The position numbers and the translations under genes were made by a program. The notes under the pieces are model-generated. The model searched no databases, had not been told where the DNA came from, and saw only the letters and a list, made by a program, of their open reading frames with translations. Below are positions 53,234 through 61,391 of a stretch of 64,000 bases of DNA, one piece after another (position 1 is the first letter of the stretch; every line of letters begins with the position of its first letter). Origin of the DNA: Seleniivibrio sp. (GTDB lineage: Bacteria; Chrysiogenota; Deferribacteres; Deferribacterales; Geovibrionaceae); NCBI RefSeq assembly GCF_021209385.1, contig NZ_JAJOIL010000037.1:124001-188000 (forward strand). The letters run 5' to 3'.

Positions 53234-54021
53234 TACGGACGGCGGTTTTTGCCGCCGCTCTCTTTTTATCTGCCGGTCTGTCATACGCCGAAACACTAAA
53301 AATCGGCATACTGAAAAACGATTATTTTAAAGGCACGGATGAATTGCGCCCGTTTGCAGATTTCATCATGCACAGCGGAAAATACTCCGGATATAAAATA
53401 GTCGAAACAGACAGCCCGCAGGAAACTGCAGATGCCCTGACCAAAGGGCGCATAAATATGGCTCTCCTTTCCATATATCCGTCGGCTATTATACATAGAA
53501 ATCATCAGAATATTCCTGATATGGTGGTTACTGCAAACAACAGCCTATACGTTAAATCGTGCATTTTTGTTCTCAAAGAATCTCCGGTTAAATGGATAAG
53601 CGATCTGAAAAACAAAACCGTCGCTTTCTCTTCCTCATACTCCACAGGCGGCTACTATCTCTCCTATTCCCACATGCGCAAAATGCTTTACGGCGCTCCT
53701 TTCGCCAGTCTTTTCGCAGAGAGCTGGGACGACGTATTCACACAGGTTTTCCTGAAAAAAGCTGACGCGGGAGCAACTCAATATACCGACTATGAAAACG
53801 TCCTGCCCCCGCTTTACAAATCAACCTTTCGTACAATTGCAGAAACAGAAAGTGTTCCGGGGCTGTTCCTTTATATCCGCAACGATAAAAACAAATCTTT
53901 TCTCATCCGCTCATGTCTGGTGTTCGGTAATGAAGAGAAAAACAGGGAATCAGTAATAGACAGCTTATCGCTCATTGATTTTGACTGGAAAAACCTGTTC
54001 AAAAGCCTTCCTGTTCCATAA
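53188..54021 (+). CDS. PhnD-like periplasmic binding protein
   Basis: 277 residues with a signal peptide (RKIIRTAVFAAALFLSAGLSYA) and a type II binding-protein fold: LKIGILKNDYFKGTDELRPFADFI, then SSSYSTGGYYLSYSHMRK. It resembles the phosphate/phosphonate-binding PhnD family that also includes sensors paired with kinases. The start at 53188 lies inside the preceding gene and has AGAGG four bases ahead. No ABC permease is adjacent, so a sensor role is possible. Confidence 0.75.
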   Translation: MHIQRISASGACRKIIRTAVFAAALFLSAGLSYAETLKIGILKNDYFKGTDELRPFADFIMHSGKYSGYKIVETDSPQETADALTKGRINMALLSIYPSAIIHRNHQNIPDMVVTANNSLYVKSCIFVLKESPVKWISDLKNKTVAFSSSYSTGGYYLSYSHMRKMLYGAPFASLFAESWDDVFTQVFLKKADAGATQYTDYENVLPPLYKSTFRTIAETESVPGLFLYIRNDKNKSFLIRSCLVFGNEEKNRESVIDSLSLIDFDWKNLFKSLPVP

Positions 54022-54113
54022 AAAGTACATAATATTTAACATTTTTAAAAAAATATGGACAAAAGCGACCATACTGTTATAATGCATATTCATTAAAACA
54101 GACAAAGGTTCGT

Positions 54114-55268
54114 ATGAAAAAATATATATTTCCAGCAATAGTTTCCGCATTTCTTATAGTCAATTCCGCCTCTGCGGACGAACAACCTAAAAATAACGTA
54201 AGGGGTATTCTGGGACAGACAGGTATAGGTCTTAAAGAAACTCCGGCAAGCCAGCAAACTCAGGAAACAGCTCCTGTTGCAGACCCTGTCAAATGGCAGG
54301 ATAATACAAAATTCTCCAAACAACCCCAAAAACAACAGCAGACAGAGAAGACATCCTCTTCCGATACAAAATGTTATTATGTAACTTCTCAGGTCACGAA
54401 TATCAGAAATAATCCTTCTTTTCTTTCAGAAAGAACCGGAGTCTATAAAAAAGGTAGCTATATCTGCGAAGAAAACCGCATCGGCGAATGGATTGATACA
54501 GGCAAAGGATGGGTAAACACAAAATTCCTCTCCGCAAAAATGCCTGACGACATCGCAAAGCCAGAACAGAAAACCGCCGCCGCAGAGGAAGAGACAAAAA
54601 CCCGCATGACGGAATACAATTACGACAATCCGGTTGGAAATCAGAAAACATCAAAAAACACAAAAACAATAGAGACCGTCAAACCTAAAAATCAGCCGAA
54701 AGCTGAGTATAAATATGTTACCGGCGCAAAAGTGAATATACGCTCCCTTGCAGACCTGAGGGCAGATGTTGTCGGACAATACCAGAAAAACGAAAAAATC
54801 GAAGTTCTTGAAAGCCAGAAAGGATGGATAAGAACCTCAGAAGGCTGGGTCAGCACTGAATATGTCTCTGATAAACCCTCCGGCGGAAAAACAGCAGAAA
54901 AAGAAGCACCTAAAGACAAAATCATCAAATGTATGTACGTTTCATACAGCAAAGCAAATATCAGAAAGACCGCATCAAAAAAATCAAAGCTTGTGGGCAA
55001 TTTCGACAGGGGCGACAAAGTATGCCTCTATGAGATAAACGACGACTGGGGCAGAAGCGACAAAGGCTGGGTAAACCTTGCCAACCTCAAAGATGTAAAA
55101 TGTTTCACTGTCGGCTCCGCCACTCTGAAAGCCCGCAAAAAGCCGGATGCTGGTTCAAAAGTTCTCAAAACCTACAGCAAAGGCGACACCGTCTGCGAAT
55201 ACGACCGCAAATACGGCTGGGTGGACACAGGAAAAGGCTGGGTTGCCGCTGAGTATCTCGAACGCTGA
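54114..55268 (+). CDS. secreted protein with four bacterial SH3 domains
   Basis: 384 residues with a signal peptide (ASA-D), a disordered Gln/Lys-rich linker, and four SH3b repeats starting near residues 85, 200, 285 and 335. Each has a VNIR-like strand, a middle loop and a closing KGW/EGWV motif. Several domains carry a Cys pair. SH3b domains usually bind peptidoglycan or peptides. Function in the envelope is inferred. A strong terminator follows. Confidence 0.82.
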   Translation: MKKYIFPAIVSAFLIVNSASADEQPKNNVRGILGQTGIGLKETPASQQTQETAPVADPVKWQDNTKFSKQPQKQQQTEKTSSSDTKCYYVTSQVTNIRNNPSFLSERTGVYKKGSYICEENRIGEWIDTGKGWVNTKFLSAKMPDDIAKPEQKTAAAEEETKTRMTEYNYDNPVGNQKTSKNTKTIETVKPKNQPKAEYKYVTGAKVNIRSLADLRADVVGQYQKNEKIEVLESQKGWIRTSEGWVSTEYVSDKPSGGKTAEKEAPKDKIIKCMYVSYSKANIRKTASKKSKLVGNFDRGDKVCLYEINDDWGRSDKGWVNLANLKDVKCFTVGSATLKARKKPDAGSKVLKTYSKGDTVCEYDRKYGWVDTGKGWVAAEYLER

Positions 55269-55293
55269 CAATAACAACATCACAAACTTCAAA

Positions 55294-55320
55294 ACCGCCC
55301 TTCGGAAACGATCGGGCGGT
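55294..55320 (+). terminator. terminator of the SH3 gene
   Basis: ACCGCCC / GGGCGGT stem followed by TTTTTTT. Confidence 0.9.
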
Positions 55321-55375
55321 TTTTTTATACCTTTTTAAAGTTTTATATTGACAATCAATATCAATAAATTTAAAT

Positions 55376-55399
55376 ATACCCCATACCCCTATGGGGTAT
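55376..55399. promoter_or_regulatory. CsoR-type operator
   Basis: A palindrome with outer arms ATACCCC (55376-55382) and GGGGTAT (55393-55399) and an ATACCCCTAT core lies 18 bases before the CsoR gene. G/C-tract inverted repeats of this kind are the known binding sites of CsoR/RcnR-like repressors. Confidence 0.75.
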
Positions 55400-55417
55400 A
55401 TGTTAGCGGAGGGCAAT

Positions 55418-55693
55418 ATGCGTCAGTGTATCGACATACCTAAAGTTCAGACAAGACTGAAAAAAATTGAAGGGCAGCTCAGAGGCATTTCCGAAATGGT
55501 TGAAAAGGACGTTCCTTGCGAGGACATCCTTATCCAGATAAACGCCGCGAAAAGCGCCCTGCACAAGGTTGGCAAAATGGTTCTGGAGGGACACCTTCAC
55601 CACTGCGTCTACGACGGAATCAAACACGGCGACGCTGAAAAGACAATCGACGATTTTGCAAAGGCGGTGGAACATTTTTCAAGGATGGGGTAA
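55418..55693 (+). CDS. csoR: CsoR-family copper-sensing repressor
   Basis: About 91 residues; the all-helical CsoR/RcnR fold (TRLKKIEGQLRGISEMVEK). Cys34, His59 and Cys63 have exactly the spacing of the Cu(I) triad of CsoR, and the RcnR N-terminal His pattern is absent. ATG 55418 has GGAGG ahead. The operator just upstream and the P-type ATPase gene 7 bases downstream indicate a copper-induced export operon. Confidence 0.88.
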   Translation: MRQCIDIPKVQTRLKKIEGQLRGISEMVEKDVPCEDILIQINAAKSALHKVGKMVLEGHLHHCVYDGIKHGDAEKTIDDFAKAVEHFSRMG

Positions 55694-55700
55694 GTAACAT

Positions 55701-57566
55701 ATGGCATTTATTAAGGATTTTATTGAAGATGACGAAAAAAGGACAATGCTTTTTCTGGCACTGTCCTTCATATCTCTGATTCTCAGTTTCTTCAAAATTG
55801 TTGACATCCGACCGGACATAGCATGGGTTGCCATAATCCTTTGCGGTCTGCCTATCATCAAAGGAGCCATCATCGGGCTGGTAACTGAATTTGATATAAA
55901 GGCGGACGTTCTGGTTTCTCTGGCTCTCGTGGCATCGGTTATCATCGGGGAGATCTTTGCCGCAGGGGAGATAGCTTTCATCATGGCTCTGGGAGCTATG
56001 CTTGAGGAACGCACGGTGGCGAAAGCACGCGCCGGCATCGAAAAACTCGTTCACCTGACCCCAAGAACGGCAAGGGTCGTAAGGGACGGTCAGGAACACG
56101 TTATTCCGGCGGAAGAAGTGCATGTGGGCGACACTCTGCGCGTTCTGGCGGGCGAAACCATAGCCGTCGACGGGACAATCATCTCCGGTCAAACCTCCGT
56201 GGACCAGTCAGTTATGACCGGTGAATCTCTTCCCGTTGACAAAAGCAAAGGAGACGAGGTTTTCAGCGGTACGGTGAACCAGTTCGGCGCATTCGATATG
56301 CAGGCGGTAAAGGTCGGCGAGGACAGCTCTATCCAGAGAATGATAAGGCTGGTGGAATCTGCGGACGCAGGCAAAGCAAAGATCGTGGGAATGGCGGACA
56401 GATGGGCGACATGGATTGTTGTCATAGCCCTTGTGTCGGCGGCAGGAACATGGTTTTTCACAGGCGAGATAATCCGCGCGGTCACCATTCTTGTTGTTTT
56501 CTGTCCGTGTGCTCTCGTGCTTGCAACACCCACAGCCATTATGGCGGGCATCGGCAACGCAACCAAATACGGCATACTCGTACGCGAAGGCGACGCACTT
56601 GAGAGACTCGCAAAGGTTTCCAGAATAGCCTTTGACAAAACAGGAACACTGACATTCGGCAAGCCGGAAGTCACATATGCCAAAAGCTATCAGGAAGGGC
56701 TGAGCGACGAAGGACTGCTCCGTTTCACTGCGGCGGCTGAACAGCGCTCCGAACACCCGCTGGGCAAAGCAATTACAACACATTATAAAAAAGTTTCCGA
56801 ACACGCCCTGCCCCAGCCGGAGGAGTTTTCGCTTAAGGCAGGAAGAGGCGTTAAGGCTGTTATAGAAGGCTCGCAGATTTTTGCCGGAAATGCTGACATG
56901 ATGGCAGAAAATGGCGTAGAACTGTCGGAAGAGATGCTTGATGACGCGACAAAACACAGAAACGAGGGCTGCACTGTAATTTATGTTGCAAAAGATGGCA
57001 AAGCGGTCGGTTTTGTTGCCCTTTCAGACGTTATCAGACCGGAAACAAGGGAAATAGTCCGCAAACTGCGCGGAATCAACGTTGAAAGTGTACTTCTGAC
57101 AGGTGACCACATGCATGCCGCAAACTTCATTGCGCGGACGGCGGGCATAAATAACGTAAAATTTGATTGTCTGCCGGAAGACAAGATGGAGGCAATTGAT
57201 AAATACCAGAAAGACAACGATATGGTGTGCATGGTAGGCGACGGCATAAACGATGCTCCCGCACTTAAAAAGGCACACGTCGGCGTTGCAATGGGCGGCA
57301 TAGGCAGCGATATCGCGGTTGATGCGGCAGATATAGCGCTGGTGGGCGACGATATCAAAAACATTCCACATCTTATGAAGCTTGCAAAGCGCACGATGGG
57401 TACTATAAAGCTGAATCTGACGCTCTCAATGCTGTTAAATTTCGCGGCGATAATCCTTGCAATGAACGGCACGCTGAACCCAATTATGGGCGCTCTGGTA
57501 CATAACGTGGGTTCGGTTGCGGTTATACTGAATTCGGCTGTGCTTCTTAAGTTCAGGTCGGCATAA
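55701..57566 (+). CDS. heavy-metal P1B-type ATPase (copper-export type)
   Basis: 621 residues with no N-terminal metal-binding domain. Motifs: TGES near 175, CPC in the membrane (VFCPCALVLATP near 268), DKTGTLT near 312, EHPLG near 355 and GDGINDAP near 512. The last helix has VHNVGSVAVILNS rather than the classic CopA M-S-S pattern, so copper specificity rests mainly on the CsoR partner. Zn or Cd remains possible. It exports metal ions from the cytoplasm. Confidence 0.9.
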   Translation: MAFIKDFIEDDEKRTMLFLALSFISLILSFFKIVDIRPDIAWVAIILCGLPIIKGAIIGLVTEFDIKADVLVSLALVASVIIGEIFAAGEIAFIMALGAMLEERTVAKARAGIEKLVHLTPRTARVVRDGQEHVIPAEEVHVGDTLRVLAGETIAVDGTIISGQTSVDQSVMTGESLPVDKSKGDEVFSGTVNQFGAFDMQAVKVGEDSSIQRMIRLVESADAGKAKIVGMADRWATWIVVIALVSAAGTWFFTGEIIRAVTILVVFCPCALVLATPTAIMAGIGNATKYGILVREGDALERLAKVSRIAFDKTGTLTFGKPEVTYAKSYQEGLSDEGLLRFTAAAEQRSEHPLGKAITTHYKKVSEHALPQPEEFSLKAGRGVKAVIEGSQIFAGNADMMAENGVELSEEMLDDATKHRNEGCTVIYVAKDGKAVGFVALSDVIRPETREIVRKLRGINVESVLLTGDHMHAANFIARTAGINNVKFDCLPEDKMEAIDKYQKDNDMVCMVGDGINDAPALKKAHVGVAMGGIGSDIAVDAADIALVGDDIKNIPHLMKLAKRTMGTIKLNLTLSMLLNFAAIILAMNGTLNPIMGALVHNVGSVAVILNSAVLLKFRSA

Positions 57567-57652
57567 ATTTTTATTGTTGATACGAAATAAGTAGCTTGAC
57601 AAGAATTGCATAAAACGGTATAAACCCCCTTACCGCTGATGAAGCGGTGAGA

Positions 57653-57738
57653 GCCGAGGTGGTGGAATTGGTAGACACGCAGGTTTCAGGTACCTGTGGG
57701 AGTTAATCCTGTGGGGGTTCGAGTCCCCCCCCTCGGCA
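57653..57738 (+). tRNA. tRNA-Leu (anticodon CAG)
   Basis: Acceptor GCCGAGG (57653-57659) pairs with CCTCGGC (57731-57737), discriminator A 57738. The D-loop GGAATTGGTAGACA, anticodon stem CAGGT/ACCTG with loop TTCAGGT (CAG), the long variable arm of a type II tRNA, and the T-loop TTCGAGTC are all present. CCA is not encoded. Confidence 0.95.
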
Positions 57739-57741
57739 TAC

Positions 57742-57777
57742 AAAAAAAGCCATACCCTAAAGGGTGTGGCTTTTTTT
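57742..57777 (+). terminator. tRNA-Leu terminator
   Basis: GCCATACCCT / AGGGTGTGGC stem (one G-U pair) within A7 and T7 flanks. Confidence 0.88.
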
Positions 57778-57783
57778 GTATTC

Positions 57784-57928
57784 TGCCTTGGTGGGACTCG
57801 AACGGATGCGAACGCCGACCGGATAGGGAGGATGAGCCGACAGGATGTAGGCGGAAGTGAGCAGGCTGGTCTTTTTGGCTGACTGCACGACGCAGGCAGA
57901 CAAAAAGCGAGTCCCCCCACCGAAGGCA
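57784..57928. repeat. palindromic element with tRNA-like T-arm ends
   Basis: The ends TGCCTTGGTGGGACTCG (57784-57800) and CGAGTCCCCCCACCGAAGGCA (57908-57928, read as two halves around CGAGTCC) are imperfect inverted repeats. Each contains the GAGTCC-type T-arm and a 3' acceptor-like tail resembling the neighbouring tRNA-Leu. The interior is GC-rich and open on the - strand only as a spurious frame. It looks like a tRNA-derived or tRNA-associated repeat rather than a gene. Confidence 0.5.
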
Positions 57929-57990
57929 TAAGAATTGCACAATTTTCATATCCGGTATAATATTACTAAAAATCAACGAATTGGTGAATT

Positions 57991-58903
57991 ATGGCAATAC
58001 CTAGTTATGATCAAATATTATACCCCATGCTTAAATTAGTAGAAGATGGAAGAGAAAGAATATTTAACAATGTAATAGATGAACTTGCGCAGTCAATGAA
58101 AGTGTCTGAAGAAGAACGTACGGTAAGAATGCCAAATCAAAACAGTCACAGAACTGTTTTTGCATATAGGGCAGCTTGGGCAAAAACATATCTCAAAATG
58201 GCTGGCCTAATAAGTTATCCAGAAAGAGGTTCTTTTGTTATAACCAAAAGAGGGAAAAAACTACTTGCTGATGAATCAATTAATGAATTAAATAAACAAA
58301 TATTATCTCAATTTAGAGAATTTGTCGATTTTACTTCAACAAACAGTAATTCCTCAAAAAATGATTCTCAAAAAGAATCTACGCAAACACCTCTTGAGCA
58401 ACTTCAAGAGATAGCAAAAAACATAAAAAATACTTTATCAAAAGAATTGCTTGATAATATTATGCAATGCTCACCATCATATTTTGAGCAAATTGTAATT
58501 GACGTACTATTATCAATGGGCTACGGAGGTTCTTTTGAAGACGCAGGCCTAGCCATAGGTCGTTCAAATGATGGTGGAGTTGATGGTGTAATAAAAGAGG
58601 ATATCCTTGGTTTAGACAAAATTTATATCCAAGCAAAAAAGGTGGAAAAAACCTGTTTCCCCTGCGGATGTAAGGGATTTTTCAGGTGCTCTTTCTGGCC
58701 AGAATGCAACAAAAGGGATTTTTATAACAACATCCGATTTTTCTAATGCTGCAAAAGAATTTGTAACTAAACTTAATAATCAAAAAATTATTCTTATAGA
58801 TGGAAAACAACTGACTTCTTTCATGATAAAATATAATGTTGGGGTATCCACTGTGGATACAATCGAAATAAAAGAAATCAACTCAGACTATTTTGTAATT
58901 TAA
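57991..58903 (+). pseudogene. mrr: Mrr-type restriction endonuclease, frameshifted as given
   Basis: An N-terminal winged-helix Mrr_N domain (about 1-90: YDQILYPMLKLVEDGRERI, WAKTYLKMAGLI) is followed by the Mrr catalytic core (YFEQIVIDVLLSMGYGGS, GRSNDGGVDGVI, YIQAK). After the A6 run at 58635-58640 the frame is one base off. Removing one A restores RWKKPVSPADVRDF, GALSGQNATKGIFITTSDF and the tail to TAA 58901-58903, 303 residues, the family's normal length. Mrr cuts methylated DNA. The AT-rich sequence differs from the neighbours, consistent with horizontal gain beside a tRNA. Confidence 0.85.
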
Positions 58904-59132
58904 ATACTCTCCCTTTATCCTTGTTATTCACACTTGCCATAAAGATGACATAATAATATTCCATGACTTAATTTTACATCTGAAAATATCGGTCTTTTAA
59001 TACCATCGAACTACTCAAAAATATCCGAACTAAAAAGATAAATTTTCTTGTAAACATGCCGAATTATGCACATTTTTCTCACACAAAATTGAATTTTTTT
59101 TTATTTATGGTACAATAACTTGAGGCAGAAAT

Positions 59133-60749
59133 ATGAAAATCCATAAGATAGATTTACGTGATTACATTGACTTCACAGAAACAGAAAAAATCATGAGTGT
59201 CACAGGGGAAAGACTGCTCATGTTTGATGCAATGACGCTTGGACTTCTCAGACGTGAGCTGATCGAAATGTTCGGAGTGTTCGGCGCCAGAAATGTACTT
59301 ACCAGATTTGGGTATGCCCATGGATACAGGATCGGAGAGACACTCAGAGCGCAAGACCCTGAAGCTCTTGAAGTTCTTTGTGCCGGAGCTTCACACCACC
59401 TTCTTTATGGAGCAACATGCACAGTTGACATTGATAGAAAATACCTGCCAAACGGAAATTTTATAATCAAATGCGAGCTCATAAATTCTTATGAAGCAGA
59501 GCAACACCTGCTCCATTTTGGCATTGCCGAAGAGGCGATCTGCTGGACCATCACAGGTTTTGCCAGCGGTTTTGAATCATCGAGAACCGGAATGGAAACT
59601 TATTGTTTCGAGACTGAATGTGTTGGAAAAGGTGACCCTCACTGCATAATGTTGTCAAAGCCCAAGGACGAATGGGATGAAGCAACATTAGCCGAACAGC
59701 TACCTTTTTACGGAATCTCTTCTGCCAATGCGCTTTTGAACGAAATTTCAGATAAACTCCACAAAACACAGGAATCGCTGAAACAGTGCAGAAGCAAATA
59801 TGACTTTAACAACGACTTTTTCCACGGAATCATTGCGCGCAGTAAAAAAATGCAAAATATCATAGATATAGCAAAACGATCATCGCAAGTTGATTCATCC
59901 GTTGTTGTGACAGGTGAAAGCGGCGTCGGTAAAGAAGTTATCTCCAGATTCATACATGATGATTCATCCAGGTCAAAGAAGCCTTTTATAGCAGTCAACT
60001 GCGGTGCATTCTCGGATACTCTTCTGGAAAGTGAGCTTTTCGGTCACGTTAAAGGGTCATTCACAGGAGCCAACAGAGACCACATGGGGCTTTTTGAAGC
60101 TGCAAACGGAGGCACTCTCTTTCTCGATGAAATAGGCGAAACATCACTTCCTATGCAGATAAAGCTTTTAAGAGTTCTGCAGGAAAAAGAAATCAGACGT
60201 GTAGGCGACAATATACCGAGAAAAATTGATGTCCGCATCATAGCCGCAACAAATAAAAATCTGACGCAGGAGGTTGCAGACGGCAACTTCAGAAAAGACC
60301 TTTATTACAGGCTGCGCGTAATTGAAATTGATATCCCCCCTCTTCGCGACCGTCCGGAAGATATCCTGCCATTAGCACATGTTTTTTTAAAAGCTTCCTC
60401 AAAAAGAATGAATAAGACGGTTACAGGAATAAACTCTGAGGCGGCAAAAGCTATCATGGGTTACGAATGGCCCGGCAATGTAAGAGAACTTCAGAATGCA
60501 ATAGAAAGAGCTGTGGCTTTTTCAGATGAAAACTGGATATGCAAAGATAATTTGCCATCTGAATTGCAGAACAGGGCACACATTCCGACTATTGCTTCCA
60601 GTATTATCCCCATGCAGGAAATGGAAAAACAATATCTTCTTGCTGCTCTGGAAGTTATGAACAATGATAAACAGGCGACAGCAGATAAACTTAAGATCGG
60701 GCTTTCAACAATGTATAAAAAACTTAAAGATTACAACATTGATCTTTAA
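59133..60749 (+). CDS. sigma-54 activator with XylR_N/V4R sensor (module D)
   Basis: 538 residues: an XylR_N-like region (about 1-100), a V4R domain with Cys residues in CFETECVGKGDPHCIM (about 150-170), an AAA+ sigma-54 domain (GESGVGKE near 272, GSFTGA in the contact loop in place of GAFTGA, FLDEIG) and a Fis HTH (ATADKLKIGLSTMYKKL). XylR/DmpR relatives bind small aromatics through V4R. The gene is convergent with the module D operon; a -24/-12 promoter stands before the flavoprotein there. An aromatic or phenylacrylate-like ligand is the best guess. Confidence 0.92.
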   Translation: MKIHKIDLRDYIDFTETEKIMSVTGERLLMFDAMTLGLLRRELIEMFGVFGARNVLTRFGYAHGYRIGETLRAQDPEALEVLCAGASHHLLYGATCTVDIDRKYLPNGNFIIKCELINSYEAEQHLLHFGIAEEAICWTITGFASGFESSRTGMETYCFETECVGKGDPHCIMLSKPKDEWDEATLAEQLPFYGISSANALLNEISDKLHKTQESLKQCRSKYDFNNDFFHGIIARSKKMQNIIDIAKRSSQVDSSVVVTGESGVGKEVISRFIHDDSSRSKKPFIAVNCGAFSDTLLESELFGHVKGSFTGANRDHMGLFEAANGGTLFLDEIGETSLPMQIKLLRVLQEKEIRRVGDNIPRKIDVRIIAATNKNLTQEVADGNFRKDLYYRLRVIEIDIPPLRDRPEDILPLAHVFLKASSKRMNKTVTGINSEAAKAIMGYEWPGNVRELQNAIERAVAFSDENWICKDNLPSELQNRAHIPTIASSIIPMQEMEKQYLLAALEVMNNDKQATADKLKIGLSTMYKKLKDYNIDL

Positions 60750-60753
60750 AATA

Positions 60754-60787
60754 AAAAGCGGTCGTGACATGTTGTCAGACCGCTTTT
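60754..60787 (+). terminator. terminator of the V4R regulator gene
   Basis: AAAAGCGGTC / GACCGCTTTT stem, 14-base loop, T-run within the second arm. Confidence 0.85.
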
Positions 60788-60877
60788 GTGTTTTCCAAAT
60801 ATACTCAACACTTATCAACAAAAATCATAAAAAATTAAAGGGGAACACCCCTCCGTTGCTCCCCTAACGTTTACGGT

Positions 60878-61375
60878 CTACTCTGTGACCCAACCTTGCG
60901 GCAGACGTTCTTTCCAGTTTGCTGTGTGACATTCGGCACAGACAAATTTAGATGGTCCATGCATTTTATGACACTCGGAACAGTCAATTTCTCCGAGGTG
61001 TGATTCGTGCGGGTTACGTCCCCATTCCTCTTTGAGATGACTTGTTCTTTCAGCAACTGCCTGATAGCTCTCATGGCATTTCAAACAGAATTCAGCTTCG
61101 TACTGCCTTTGCTCAATTGGATCTGAGTAGTCTTTACTCTTATATCTTTTTTCTTCTTCCTTAACTGTTGCGGCATCACGTTCATGGCAGCTTTCACAGC
61201 CAAGCCCTTGAGCTTTATGTTTTGAAACAAGCAGATTAGGATTATCTGAGTTCTTAACATATGGTTTGATAATGTGACATTTTTTTATGCAGCCATCATC
61301 GGAAGGTGACCCCGCCCATGTCGTAAGACCACAGAAAAGAATAGATAACAATAATAAAACACAGGTAATCTTCAT
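60878..61375 (-). CDS. multiheme cytochrome c of module D (five sites, one CX3CH)
   Basis: About 165 residues from ATG 61375, preferred because GAGG ends six bases ahead; in-frame ATGs also lie at 61378 and 61387. Signal peptide to about WAG. Heme sites: CIKKCH (CX3CH), CESCH, CLKCH, CSECH, CAECH. The NPHESHLGEIDC block matches modules B and C. It is longer than the other three, with the unusual site at its N-terminus. It lies 5-17 bases after the flavoprotein stop (same strand) and probably feeds it. Confidence 0.9.
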   Translation of the reverse strand: MKITCVLLLLSILFCGLTTWAGSPSDDGCIKKCHIIKPYVKNSDNPNLLVSKHKAQGLGCESCHERDAATVKEEEKRYKSKDYSDPIEQRQYEAEFCLKCHESYQAVAERTSHLKEEWGRNPHESHLGEIDCSECHKMHGPSKFVCAECHTANWKERLPQGWVTE

Positions 61376-61391
61376 CATAGTCCTCATAAAA

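Noticed and set aside
57630-57976. Reverse-strand ORFs over the tRNA-Leu and following element
   Set aside because: They read antisense through a tRNA and a palindromic repeat; no SD or protein family seen.
57720-58903. A full integrative island at tRNA-Leu
   Set aside because: No integrase and no clean direct repeat of the tRNA end; only an imperfect inverted copy is present.
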